A stretch of DNA of 64,000 nt, taken from positions 448,623-512,622 of the forward strand of contig NW_020170396.1 in assembly GCF_000524195.1 (NCBI RefSeq), in the 5' to 3' direction. The notes under the pieces are model-generated. The model saw only the letters and a program-made list of their open reading frames with translations. It ran no database searches and had not been told where the DNA came from. Both the position numbers and the translations under genes were made by a program. Source of the DNA: Echinococcus granulosus. Its lineage: Eukaryota > Platyhelminthes > Cestoda > Cyclophyllidea > Taeniidae. This document shows positions 25,701-40,100 of the stretch, in pieces; position 1 is the first letter of the stretch; each line of letters opens with the position of its first letter.

Positions 25701-28700
25701 CGGTGACATCGGTGAACCCGGTCCAATGGGTGAGAGCGGTCCAGCCGGTTCGACCGGTGAACCCGGATCCGTTGGTCTGCCTGGACCTGCAGGACCTTCT
25801 GGTCCTAAAGGTGAACCCGGTGATATAGGTCCAGTCGGTCCACCTGGTATTGATGGCGACCCTGGGGAAGATGGTCCTGAGGGTCCCAGAGGGATGCGCG
25901 GAGAAACCGGGCCCACTGTTAGTTTTGTGTTTTATTTACTCTATTCTCTCAGTTTATTTGGCCTTTGTAAATCTTTTTTTGTTTTTCTAGGGCCATGTCG
26001 GACCTATTGGACCTAGAGGATTGATGGGTCCACAGGGTAGAACAGGACCCATCGGTCCAGCTGGTCCTCCTGGTGAAATGGGAAAAATGGGAGCCACCGT
26101 AAGTAAATCTTCATCCAATCATTCCAATTTCATGATTAGAATAGAAAAATGCGGACTGTGTTTTGACAGGGTGCTGAAGGTCTGCGTGGACCCCGCGGTC
26201 GTCAAGGGCCTACTGGACCTATTGGTAAGACAGGGGCGCCCGGCCCCACCGGGCCTCGCGGTGACATCGGTCCGGCAGGCTTGGATGGTGAGCGCGGTAT
26301 TCAGGGTCCAGTAGGTCGACAGGGTCCTCCCGGACCTACTGGTGAAGCTGGACCACAGGGTCACATCGGAATGCCAGGTATTGCAGGACCTAGGGGCCCA
26401 CGTGGACCAACAGGGCCCAAGGGAGAACCCGGACCGGCTGGGAAGCGCGGAGAACCCGGTTTCCAGGGCGTTCGAGGCGAACCAGGAGAGCGCGGTGAGC
26501 CTGGAGACATCGGACCCACGGGTGTTCGTGGTGATCCCGGACCCCCTGGGGAGACTGGCCCCCAGGGTAATATGGGCATGATGGGTCAACTGGGTGAACC
26601 CGGTCCCATGGGGTCGCCTGGTAGAGAGGGTTCTGTTGGTGTTCAAGGAACTCAGGTTAGCAGAGGAAAACCTTTTTGGCTGCATCATTTTTTCTCCGTC
26701 ATTAAAATTAGGCATTTTTCGTGTTTCTAGGGCCCCGCTGGTCCGCGTGGTGACGCCGGACCCAAGGGCGCTGTCGGACCTCCTGGACCGCCAGGACCAC
26801 AGGCAAGCTTCTCCTCAATTCCATTCATGACAGGCTTTATTTTTCGTCCGCTCTACTTAAATCGTCTTCCTTTGTGCAGGGTCCAGCTGGTCCGGTTGGT
26901 TTACGAGGCGAGGAAGGCCCTCCGGGAGAAGATGGTCCTCCTGGCCCGCAGGTTAGGCATTTCAGTGATAAGGCTCCTATTTTTAATTAATAAGTAGCGT
27001 TAATTGTCTGTGTGTTTGTGTGGTATAGGGTCCTCCGGGTCCGCCCGGAGAATTTGACACGGCCTTCCAGGGCATCTTCAGGCGTCCAGGGAGCGACGGC
27101 TTCATGGTGATTAGTGAATCTTCATTCCAAAATTTATGTTACCAAAGTAATCAGAAAGTGTCTGATCCGAATTGGGTTCTGTTTTAGAGTGACGAGGGTT
27201 ACAACACTGAAAGTGATGTGCCGTTTGAGGACAGAATGCAAGGCGATGCACCCGAGCCCGATGAATATAACAAGGTATAGTTAGAAAGCGGAATTATCTC
27301 CTTGGATTACTGTGACATTTCAATCTACTACTTGGGAGTTTGGTGGTAGGAGAGAACTTGGTAAAAAATTACTCAACCATTCAGCTTTGGAATGTTCCAT
27401 TCTTTCAAAGGCAGAACTCGTAGTTGTACAACTTGTACTTTTGGATTTGCATTAGAATGTGGACGCCTTTACGGCACTGACGATCGTTTCAAACCTCATT
27501 GACCGCCTCTACAAGGCCTCGGGCACTCAGCGTTTCCCCGCCCAGAGCTGCGCTGATCTTCTTCTCCACTTGCCTGACGCTCATGATGGTGAGTTCCCTC
27601 TCAATTGTGTAGCCGAATGCGTGCTAATCCGAATGGATCACATGCGTCCCACTTGCCCAGCATTAAATGCTAATTAAAAATGTTCACTTCCAGCGTTGTG
27701 CACATGTAGCTCCTAGGTGTTTCCCTAACTGAGTTAAGTGATGTAAGATGGTGATAACCATAGAATTTAGATTTTGTGCGACGTTTGAGTTGGTTATATT
27801 GCACGAGTGTTGGTGCTACAGTGGAGCAGTTAAAGCACCCGGGCCACTGCAGTTGACTTCCCTCTGCGACCCTGGTTGCGAGAGTATTCAGTAATTATAT
27901 GAAGGGATTCTCTTAATCGGGGTAGTCTTCTTTCAAACAGTTGGCGATTGGTAAATATGATTCCAGGAAAAGGGGAAGTCGTACTTCGGCGCATCTCATC
28001 CATTGTACAGAATTTCAAGTAATCAGGTACAGCTTGCATTACCTTTGATTTGAGCATTTAGTTCAAATCAGGGGNNNNNNNNNNNNNNNNNNNNNNNNNN
28101 NNNNNNNNNNNNNNNNNNNNNNNNNNNNNNNNNNNNNNNNNNNNNNNNNNNNNNNNNNNNNNNNNNNNNNNNNNTTTACTTGCCTTTTTTGTGCCGGATC
28201 AAGTTGCCTTTGTTTCGCACCAGAAATTCACGATAATGATTTAATCGTCTTACCGAACTCCTACAGATGAAATTGTGGGCCGAAATGAAAGGAGTCACAG
28301 TTGATTGTCGCCTGTTAAATGTGCGGTTAATCAACATCCCAATTTGAGCTCGGAGCTACCGCTTAGTTTCTCAATGCTCAGATCCTAATTTCCCAGAAAT
28401 ACATTCTTAAAAGTACCAGATCAAGCATCACACTATACTCTTGTGTCACCAGCCGCAGTCTTGACAAGCAAGTGCTTAATTGACGTTTCGAACCGTCCGT
28501 GTTGAGCTTAAATGCGGCTTGCTTTTGCAAAATTTGCTCTATGAAAAACAACTCGATGAGCAATTTGACATAGGTATGCCAATTAGGCAGTTCTACAGTG
28601 TCGCAGAACGCCCAGAACTCTGCAAATTAGGTTTTTAGGAACAGGGGTATACAAATTAGGTATTTCATGAAATCAGCATTTTAGGGCCTTATGCGCTGAT

Positions 28701-31189
28701 GGCGTGGAATAAACTTATGCTACTATTTTTACACATTTTAGGAATTTCGGAAGTTAAAATTCAGGAATTGTGGCTCCTCAAGCCTAGTACCTAACACGTT
28801 CGACGCTAACGTCGCATATATGTGACGTCCTGACCTTCATACACCTGCTCATGTGTATTAAACGGACGCATTAAGTTTAAAGCACTAAAACTTATGGAAG
28901 ATATTCTTGGCCTGAGTTTAAATACATTTTTAAATAATTTTTACCAGCATTTAAATAGTTTGACTCGGTTGAAGTGTTGCTATGAGATTAGAAGACTAAA
29001 TATCTGATCTGTAGCATAATATGATTCGACTAACTGATTTTCCCACATTTCTTTCAGGAATTTCCCTATCACATCACCAAGGATCAGTTGGCGCATCTAC
29101 AGCTGTCAAGCGAGACAGCTTTGCAGAAGTTGGTGATTGGATGCCGCTATTACGACCCCGGTGACAAGGTCATTTTGCTCGGGGATGGCAACCAGGCGCT
29201 CAGCCTCAACACTACCGACTCTGTCCTCGTGGTTATCGATGTCCTGGAGAACTCCTGCTCGGTAGGCCTTCTGTTAGCATGTAAAACCGAGGAAAAGAGC
29301 TCATTTGCGTTCGCCTCAGATGGATCACTTCCATTGGCTGCATTTCTCGTTTTTTTCCACACTTGAAGTGACCCATTTGCTTCAGTACCTGACGTGGGAG
29401 TCATCTCTGGCAAAGCCATAAGCAATGAGAATTCCTGTTTTAAGTTAGTATTACCAACATGAAGCACTGAACGAAGGCTGGGAGCGCTGAACCATGTACC
29501 TCCCGCGTGAGGGCCGCAGTGTTATAGGTGTCATGCATAATTTAGGCGGGACAGCTTTCGCCGCGCCAGTAGAGCGCCCTCCCCAGCGCTCCTAATTACT
29601 ATCCCTGCTTCGTCTTGCTCCATGGTAATACGGTTCAGTGGATATTAATTTGTTCTTTAGTTTCACTAGCATTAGCGAAGTTCTTTATGGTTCTTCTTCA
29701 ATGAAATGGATTGATTAAACTGTTGGGGAAGTAATGCCATGCCCTGGACAATGTTCAAAACCCATTCAACTCAGTCATCCCCAAGTAAATTATGAGGTCT
29801 GGAAGTAGCCTTTCTGTTTGTATTCATGTATATTGTGAGGCCATTAGCTTAGCCGCCTAAGCACAGTGTACGAGTTTAATTGTGCGGGTCGGGAAGATCC
29901 TGTGTAATCATCACGCATGGCTAAGTAGGCAGTTCTTATTGGAGCGTCGGTCCTCACGCTCCCCTTGCTGAGGGCTCTGATCCGGCCGTCACAAATAAAT
30001 GCTTTTTGACTAACCACGAAATAGGAAGGAGGATCCTATGGTGTATTCGTTCTAGGCCATTAGTGGTGAATTTAAAGGAGGTCCCTGATTATCTCTCCCT
30101 CCGTTAAATTAACTGCATGGGATGGTGATTCGCTGGATAATAGTCTACAGTTTGCACATTCCGTATGTCGGTCGTATGGGGGCATAGTGTCCTCAGATCG
30201 TAAACACCAATTGCTGTGTTTATTGCAATGTCATAAGCAATTCTTTTATGAACAAATGATGTTTGTGGTATGCTCGAGACTGGAGTAATTGCCGAAAGGC
30301 AACGTGCCTTCGAAAGTCCTTCTATTGTGACCCTCCGCGAATTCGGTTATCTCAGCGGATGTTGAATATCAAATTACCACAACCCGTACTTACCCCACCG
30401 TTAAAATGGGTTTTGCATACCCATAAGGTCCGGAGGTGAGGAAGAAGCCCAAAACTACCGAGTTGAAGCTCTATTTGAAGACAAAGTGCGATATTTTATG
30501 GATATGGACGGCTAGATATGGCTGTGGGTAGATCCAGGTCGTTTATCTGATTGGTGTTTACGGGTGCGAGCCCATTTTGTGACACTCCAGCTACCCCTGT
30601 AGACCTTAGTTATACCAGTTTATGAGTAGCATTATCATAAAAGGGCTGCGAAAATGCCAACTTCGATAATCAAAAAAGAACTCGCACCCTCAGTGTGAAG
30701 GACTAATTACCGCACAAGCATGAGGGTGCCTCAATCTCGTGGAAATAAGCTGATCATATCTCCTACGACAAGAAAGGAGGAACAGGTTTTTTGAGTAGTC
30801 ACAATGCGTGACCATACACGTTTAAATGATGTGCTCCCTCTAAAGTGGCTAAGATGCTGAACCGAAGGCCTAGAAGCGTGCATGGTGTACGATCCTAAGG
30901 TGACGAGTAAACTAGGCACACCACTTAATGTAAGACGAGTGGTAACCGCCTGTCTTCCTCGTTGCAGTCGCGTAGTTACAGGGGTGAGATGGTGATCCAG
31001 TTGCGCACACAGCTGACCTCGATGCTGCCAATTCGAGATGTGCAGCTGCCCACGCCGACCTCGCACGACGCTGAAGTGAGCGTGCAGCCGGGCGCGGTCC
31101 TATTCAGCGGCGCCGTCGAGGGCGCACCTATCGGCATCGATCAGCTGTACGCCACCGACGTCTCTCGCTACCACGCCTTCAAGCGGTAA
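19758..31189 (+). CDS. fibrillar collagen alpha chain (plus-strand gene)
   Basis: A fibril-forming procollagen. Exons: 19758-19941, 20505-20708, 21475-21488, 21718-21978, 22481-22582, 22665-23078, 23153-23809, 23890-23943, 24340-24699, 25117-25917, 25991-26098, 26170-26655, 26731-26802, 26880-26951, 27029-27106, 27188-27274, 27456-27588, [missing], 29058-29261, 30968-31189. Domains: hydrophobic signal segment (38-60) behind a long basic N-region; von Willebrand C domain (about 63-129); Thr/Pro-rich linker (137-181); minor helix (184-221); non-helical hinge (222-255); uninterrupted major helix of 1,014 residues (256-1269); C-telopeptide; COLFI propeptide. This is the layout of vertebrate type I-III procollagens. 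The propeptide exon carrying the YWxDPN motif is absent, probably in the gap at 28075-28174, which would need about 150 bp by comparison with the minus-strand gene. The intron after 26802 starts with GC. The final VCF motif reads VLF and is followed by a 27-residue tail. Confidence 0.93.
21475..21488 (+). other. 14-bp microexon of the plus-strand collagen
   Basis: The exon is GTGAAAAACGCGAA, flanked by a pyrimidine-rich acceptor (TTCTTCACAATATCAG) and a perfect donor (GTAAGT). It converts the phase-1 end of the VWC exon into the phase-0 start of the Thr-rich exon. No other join of those two exons keeps the frame. It completes an RREKRE sequence after the VWC domain. Confidence 0.75.
28075..28174. 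other. assembly gap (100 N) inside the plus-strand collagen
   Basis: The gap is of standard length, so its true size is unknown. Its flanks share no obvious overlap. It is the likely site of the missing C-propeptide exon. Confidence 0.8.
28809..28828. repeat. copy of the dispersed CGTCA...TGACG palindrome
   Basis: ACGTCGCATATATGTGACGT is a near-perfect inverted repeat in an intron of the plus-strand collagen. Confidence 0.55.
29262..30967 (+). other. last intron of the plus-strand collagen (1.7 kb)
   Basis: It runs from donor TCG|GTAGGC to acceptor TTGCAG|TCG. No nested gene or repeat family was recognised. Confidence 0.6.
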
Positions 31190-31251
31190 CTTGCCCCGCG
31201 TGCTCTGTTTTCTGTCCACCGACGCACACGCCCTACCCGTATAACACCGGT

Positions 31252-31257
31252 AATAAA
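31252..31257 (+). terminator. putative poly(A) signal of the plus-strand collagen
   Basis: AATAAA lies about 63 nt after the TAA stop codon (31187-31189) and is followed by T-rich sequence. Confidence 0.6.
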
Positions 31258-33821
31258 GTGATCAGCACCCTGCATTTTCCCTTTCTCCCGCTCGTGTGTG
31301 TCTTCTTTTTTCCTCCTATTCACTCTACCGATCCACAACCCACCCTCCACTCCGCTTTGCAATATCGGTGCCGGCTGTACAAAATTCATGTTCTCCTCAA
31401 TCTCTATGTCTTGACTCCAAAATTGGTACTCTCGCTTCCCTCTGTATTTTTGTTGTGAATTTTCTTGCCCCGTCTACTTCCCTTCTTCTCAACCACAATC
31501 CCCAAAACCACCGCCGTTGCCTCTTCACTGTTGCAGCAGTTAAGAGAAGGAACCAAAAAAGTTACTGTGCGCCTGTTTTACATCTTCCAGGGCTGGTGCT
31601 GATTGATTTGAGTAGAATTTGAAAAACCGGGATCATCTGTCTATATTCATAATGTTTTGCCACAGTTCCAGCAAAATATCGCACCAATGTATTCTAGTGA
31701 GTTGACGGGTGGGGTAAAATGAATCGCTCCCTCCGTGTCGCATTAGTACCGTAGCACCCAAGTTATTCCTGAAGAGGCTACAATAATAAGGTGTAATTAG
31801 CCCCATAGTAAGCCTATAGAGAGGTTGGGAGACCTGCGACGTAGGTGTCGTGAACGGACATCTGCGCCACAAGAACGCCACTTTACAGACCTCTATCGTT
31901 AACACTCACTCGGAGTCACGAGCACTGTTTCTTTAAGGCGGCAGTGAACATCAGGGTACCTATGGTAGTTGGTATAATATTATGCGCATAGTTAATGTGC
32001 ATCACAGGACTGTCCACACATTGTGTACTTTTAAAACGGTGCCCTATGAGAATGTATGGTGCTTCCGTCTACCTGAAGACCGTGTAACTTTAGAGAATCT
32101 CAATAACCCAATAACGCCAAAGTTAACCCGTATGCGATCAATGTCGTGGTTACCACTATCAGAACGATCGTGAATTCCTTGCCACACAAAATGAAAGCAA
32201 TCAAGGGGGAGTTAAATAACTTCTTCAGAAACCTCCCACCCAATTACCTACCTTATTTCCGCAGTGCGTTTTGATTCTGTACTCAGTTTGGCCATTAATT
32301 CGAAATAAGTAAACACCTGCCCATTTTTGCCTCCAACGAGATCTGGCAGTATTAACCAAGCTATAGTAGCCTCTTCTCCAATCACATGACTCCGCACTCA
32401 AGCTGACCAATCACAAAGGAGCGACCTTGGTCAACCGATTTCGCCGCGCAGCAGCCACGCATGGGTCTCGGCAGACCCTAGCAGATTTTACTGTAGGATC
32501 TATTCCAGTAGGATAACAGAGTTGGTGCGTAACGAAGCAACATTGGGGTGGCGGTTGCTAAACGCATCATGTGGCAGTCCAATCGTCAGTAGCACTCCTA
32601 TGTCCTAGTATAGCCAGGTAGTAGTAGCGATTTACTCGTGGGGAGGATGATTAAAATATAGCAAATTCGTCCTGCTTCCTCAATGTGTTTATTGTTTTCG
32701 TGTTCCTTTATTTGTGGAACAGTCACCACCCTTCTTATTTCCGCACTGCTCCTACCAGTAAATCGTAAGTATCGAGCTACCATCGACTCCTCTTTTGAGA
32801 ATCACACACTTTGAACACAGGACTAGTCGAATACTTCAATCTTCCAATTGCTATTCGTTGCTAAATCCATGGAATAGAAGGTACCGCTCTTCTGATGTAG
32901 GTTGTCCATAGCCTACAGACAAATTTATTGACTGCGACGTCCCAAGTTGCTTAAAGGGTGACAAACAGCCAGAGAACTATCGCCGGTCATAAGTGATAAC
33001 GTCGTGTCCCACACACCCAGCGAGTCATGAGTCGTCGACACACCAAATACAGTAATAAGTTAATCATTGGTACATTCACACCTGGGCGGCGGAATCCTAA
33101 AATGATACCCATCGCTAACAATGGGCTAAGCTGCAGCTTTCTCCCCTTTAAAGTTGACCGTTCCGTCCAAACGACAGCCAGGGCACGAACAAAGACTTTG
33201 TGCCGTTCCGGCTTACCTCCATAATGCGATTTTCTGCATCATCTTAGGTGCCCTGTGAGAGAAGCGAAATAGCTGCAAACGACGAACCAAGGAGACCCAC
33301 CCCCCACCCCCCCACTCTCCAATGCAAACCTGACACCTGCAAGTAGCCCGCATCTAGCTATCAGTCCTCCGTCCACTCACCTGCCTGATAAAAACGCCCA
33401 CCGGCCGCGGACTAGTCACTCACGAAATAACCCGTCTCAAGTCCACTCATCCTTTAATCCGTCTCAGACGTGCAGTTCAGACAAGCACCCGGCGAGAGGG
33501 GAGAGTCCCCGGCCGAACAAAAGTGGCCATCCAGCAGCCTGGGCAGCCGCCCAATAGGCGTCTCTAATCCCTGTCAAAGTAGTGACAAAAAGGAGAGACT
33601 TGTTGTCACACTCAGTTCCGTTTGAAAAAGTGGAAATGCGAATTCGTGCATGTGAACACAGGAAAAAGAGGAATGGGGGGGTGGGGCAGGTTGTGTTGGT
33701 AGTGGTAGAATAGAGAGGAAGGGGCCTTCCCGTTGGTCATCACGGAAACAGACATATTCACACATACACAAATAGATGTAGTAGTAAGGAGTGTGCGCAC
33801 ATTTGACTCCGCCATCTCGCC
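31258..33821. other. intergenic, nothing recognised
   Basis: This is the stretch between the convergent plus-strand collagen and the minus-strand dynein light chain. It includes pyrimidine-rich sequence just after the collagen poly(A) signal. No supported gene. Confidence 0.5.
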
Positions 33822-35700
<1,879 letters not shown>

Positions 35701-37117
35701 GATTCCTTCAAAATTATCAATCAATCGCAACTCCAACGACGACGACCACGACACGCCCAAGACGAAAACCCAAATAACGTGCACGCAGCCAACGTGTGTG
35801 TGTGCGTGGCCGTGAGTTTGTGTGTCCGTACACACCTATTGGTGTGTCTGCCCCACTATGCACTGGTCGATTTGACTGGATGTCTAAGCCTCTGATTGGT
35901 GCGTACCCGCGTGCGAACGTGAGTGCACACACACGCACACCTACCAGTCTCCGGGGTTCTGAATTCCTGTATCTGTGCTTTTTCAGCGTACGGTCGCAGG
36001 ACCCATCTTGCCTCCGAAGTGGCAGCTACTACTTGTCACCACCCTCATTGGGCGGCTGAGTTTGCATTCCTCCAGGGAGATCCAAAATTGCATTTGGGCA
36101 ATGCATGGTTGTGGTTTGAGGTTGTACTATGGTGCTTACTTGCCTTTCGGGAATTCATAAAGCCAGTGAAAGTTGGACAGTGTGGTTAAACTGATATAGT
36201 GGGTACGAAGTGAGACGACCAAGCATCTGCTTAATGTGGAGGTTTATTTCTGCTCTCCAGAGGCATAACAAGGAAGATACTCCACGACAAGCTCGATTTC
36301 TGTCGCCATCGGTACGAACAAGTTGTTCATTTTGGCTCACTGGAATGGACGGGATTTTTGATCGGGCGGTTCGGTAATGTTAGTCACTAACTGGTTAGCC
36401 TCAAATTATCAGGAGGTAAAGTAACATGCTTACTTCAAACGTCTCTCCCATGAAAATCGACTGGAACTTTAATTGCTTGAACCTCAAAAAGCCATGAACT
36501 TTTGGGCAAGTACAAATTCCTGCTTATTGTCATCTCGACACATTTGGGAGGTTGTACTAAAACTACGTTTGTTCACAGACTTGCACGGTTAGCAAAATTC
36601 CCATTTTTGTGGTCTGAATGCGATACTTTACTCCTGTACTGAACGGAATCCCACGCTCTAGACCGGGGACTTAATTTCCCAAACAATGGAACTGCCAGTA
36701 TTTCGCACATCTTTCCCAACTAGAAATGGAATGATCGGCTCAGGTCATTTGATGGTTGAGCATCTGCAGCCCTGAGAGTCCGGCCGAACGGCACACCGAC
36801 TGATGCTCCCTTAATTCTTCAGTCTCCCCCCAATAAGATGACCCAAGGATGACTGAAATCTAACTGGGGACAGGTCAGAAGCGCTAGCCACAATAATGGC
36901 GAAATCCTATTATGTTCCTGTGAAGAACCCACCACTTCGTTTTTTTGAGATCAAGGCGCTGAAGTGTTAAACAAGGAGTTGAAAGAAAACTCTGAAGACA
37001 AGACGAGGTCAATTAATTGAGATGAGATGGTAGAGACGAAGGCAAAGGAGGCGGAGGTGTGAACTCGAAGTGATTGTCCCATAAAAACACAATGTTGCCG
37101 TGTGCGTCATTGATCCT
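35701..37117. other. intergenic between two dynein light chain genes
   Basis: Contains the GT/CA-rich upstream region of the first LC8 gene (about 35790-35940). No further gene was recognised. Confidence 0.5.
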
Positions 37118-40100
37118 TCATATTTGGTAGAGTAGCACCGTGAAATTCTTGAGAAGGAAGTAGATGAAGGAACCTTCGAAGTGAGACACGTAGCTGAAAG
37201 AGAGAAGGAGAAAGAAGTGATAACTTGGGCTTCGAGATTGTATAGTGCCTGATTCTCCACTCGGCTGTTAATTTGGTCCAAATTGCAGCAGTTGGGTTGG
37301 TTATAACACACCCAAGTAAAACCAACTAGTATTTTGCCTGCAGACAAATTTAGTGCGTTTAGAGCTCATACCAACAGGAGAAGATGAAGCCGCCTCCTCC
37401 GTTCTTTTTTTGCACTCAAAATGCTAAAAAAGAGCGCACTTTTATCTGACTAGCTACGTAACATCGTAAAACATGCAGTAATAAACTGTGGAGGTGTAAA
37501 GGTTTTTTTAACCGTGTCTGCAAAAAAAGTAGGACGCCTAAAGGCTGCCACTTTGTAACCTTTGAGTGCGTCAATCTTGACCGCGATGGCTCAAATGGCT
37601 GGGAGTTTGGGGTTGATGGTAAGCAATCCCGTCAAAAGACGATCTGCTTACTTGCTGCGCATTTGTCTACTCCCGGCAATTAGATAGCTGTTTTATGTTC
37701 AAGTGTTTTGACCCTATTCTGTGAGGCGATATTGCCCATCCAGTAGTGATTCGACTGCTAAAATTAACCGATTTTTTGGTGAAATAGAGATCCGTCCATC
37801 TTTAAATATCCTGCTGTACTTCTGTACGAAACTTAAAGGGCCAAAAGTAACCTTGAGTTCGCTTTAGAATCATCTTTATGTCTACACTGTTGGTGTCACT
37901 TGTCCATCACTGCATTGACAATCACGTGAAATACCACACACCTCCAAAAATCATGCATGGGACTTCACTTGTTGAGGAGATGCGAGGCCAGGTGGGTGGA
38001 TGGAGGAGGCAGGACCACACCACGAGGATGACTCATGCGGACCGGTGTCCGAAATGCCTGCGTGTGTTTGTAGGCGGCCAAACTGGAGGTATTCGGCTTT
38101 GATTGGTGTAACACGCACCGAGGGTTTGATTGTTAAGCGCGTTACCCAAACATCTAGTTTAGTGTGTGTGGGCGGTGATGTCATGCTTTATCCCACAATA
38201 CGTCCGGAAGTACTTTGGTCCACAACTCAGGTAAACATTAACCCACCACGCCGCGTTTGAGGGATGGTCAGAGAAGACAACTTTATGGCTGGGTCGCCGT
38301 CCAGTAGAAAGTTAGACGAATTTTTCGCTTTAACCCGCGATCATGATTGCAGACTAAATGTGATCAAGCTATAAATCCCTATGGGCTCAAGGAGTTACTT
38401 TTGGAGTCGTAATTGTAAGTTTCGTTGCGCTCTTCAATGAGCCCAAAATGGCGCGCCAATGCGTGCTACCCGTATGTTTTTGACATCACAGAAGCGTAGA
38501 TCAGACGTATGATGATTGATTACTGAGGTACATTAGAGAAGTCTGCGACCCGATATGGAGAAATCAATTCAGTTGTAGGATTCGAGTAGCAGCTAGCCAC
38601 AGTAGGCAAGAATTGGTCAGTTCTCAGTCACAGTAATAATGATCTTATGTTAAAACACGTTCATATTGGAATGCAGTTCTCCAAGCAATTGATCATTTGA
38701 CTTAAGTGCTTGTGACCAAGCATCACTCAAGAGGAAGAAGCTTAAATAGGAGGTTGGAGGAAAACATTCCGCCTATGGCGACAGTACTACTGTCTTAGCA
38801 TCTCCTCATAAGTAGGCTAAGTTTTGCAAGTTCTTTCGATAGGCGGCCCTGTAAGTATCCGTGTCTCCAACTCCTTTATAAAATTTTACTGTTCGAAAAT
38901 ATCATTCCACTCTAGCTGGAGTGCAAAATGTTGTGCTATTAAAATTTTGCCCTTTGCATCAGAAAAACGAAGAGATTATACACCAAGTCACTGACTTTAA
39001 TGGGAGACGATTTCCCATAAAGTGCCACATTTTCATGTCTGTCATTCTTAACATCATTTTTTGACGAAATTAAGACACGAACTGGGTTATGGGATGAATT
39101 TTCGATTACGCCTGTGTTTCTAATGGTCATTGTTGGCTAGTGGTGCTTTCGCATTGACAGGCCCTTAAGTGAGTACACGGAATAAAACGCTTCCAAACCA
39201 GTGCCAATGAACTCTGGCGTAAATGCTACCAACACCACTTTTATTTGGCATCTGCAAGGTCATCTCTTGTGCACGCTAGGAGAAATCTAGTTACGGCAGG
39301 AATACAGAAGAATGTGCTAAAGGATTGTGAATACAAATTGGCAGGAAATTTTCTAAGTGCTTAAATCCTAAGAATCAAGTACTGAGCAGATAAATGTAAC
39401 AAAGGGAGAAAAGATGAGAACTTTTGTTGTGTTAGGCGACCGGCGATAATTGATCATGAAGTCTTAGTCCAATATTTATTATATTTCTCAGGAGGTGAAT
39501 ACCAAATTGTGATCTAACCGCTCTACGAGGTGAACAGGAGGCCAGATGAAATGCGTATGTCAAGGAATTGCTGAATTGTAATAGAAGCATACCTTAATGC
39601 AGGCACCAGAGGAGCTTCCCATCAATGATTAAATAACCACCCATTTTACATCATTCCTTTGCAAGTAGTAGTCATCGGAGCATTTACAAGCCACGTTGCT
39701 GCTCGATAATGCAGCAATACAAAGTGCTAAAATACGCGCGTATTTTGATAGACAGATTCAATTGGCAAATTAATCATTTACATTGCTATGAATGACTGGT
39801 ATCCTATCAGCACATAGAGCGTTTGTTTGCTCAAGGATCGTCTGACACATGTAAACCACCGGCACCACTTTTCATACTTAAGGGACCCTAAATCCGGAAA
39901 CTTGATAATGACAGCTCATATCGGATACCGAAAATGAGTCACCTGCACGATGCTGCAACACATATGTGCAATTTTGGCAGCCGCATGTATCCATCATTCA
40001 AGTTTTAGCGACCTTGATTCACTTAACATGTGACTTACGATACTCCTTGCTTACGACTTTAAAGACTTGGAGTCAAAAAGTGAAGGCCATGAAACAGCTA

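Larger units (their letters stand above)
27589..29057 (+). other. intron(s) with a hidden exon of the plus-strand collagen
   Basis: The visible parts contain no segment encoding the YWxDPN region of the C-propeptide, and the flanking exons (phase 1 out, phase 0 in) cannot be joined directly. A 100-N gap lies in the middle. The visible sequence is otherwise AT-rich and featureless except for one copy of the dispersed palindrome (28809-28828). Confidence 0.6.

Noticed and set aside
29840..29900. tRNA-like segment (GGCCATTAGCTTAGCC...)
   Set aside because: It does not fold into a cloverleaf with a proper T-loop and acceptor stem by eye.
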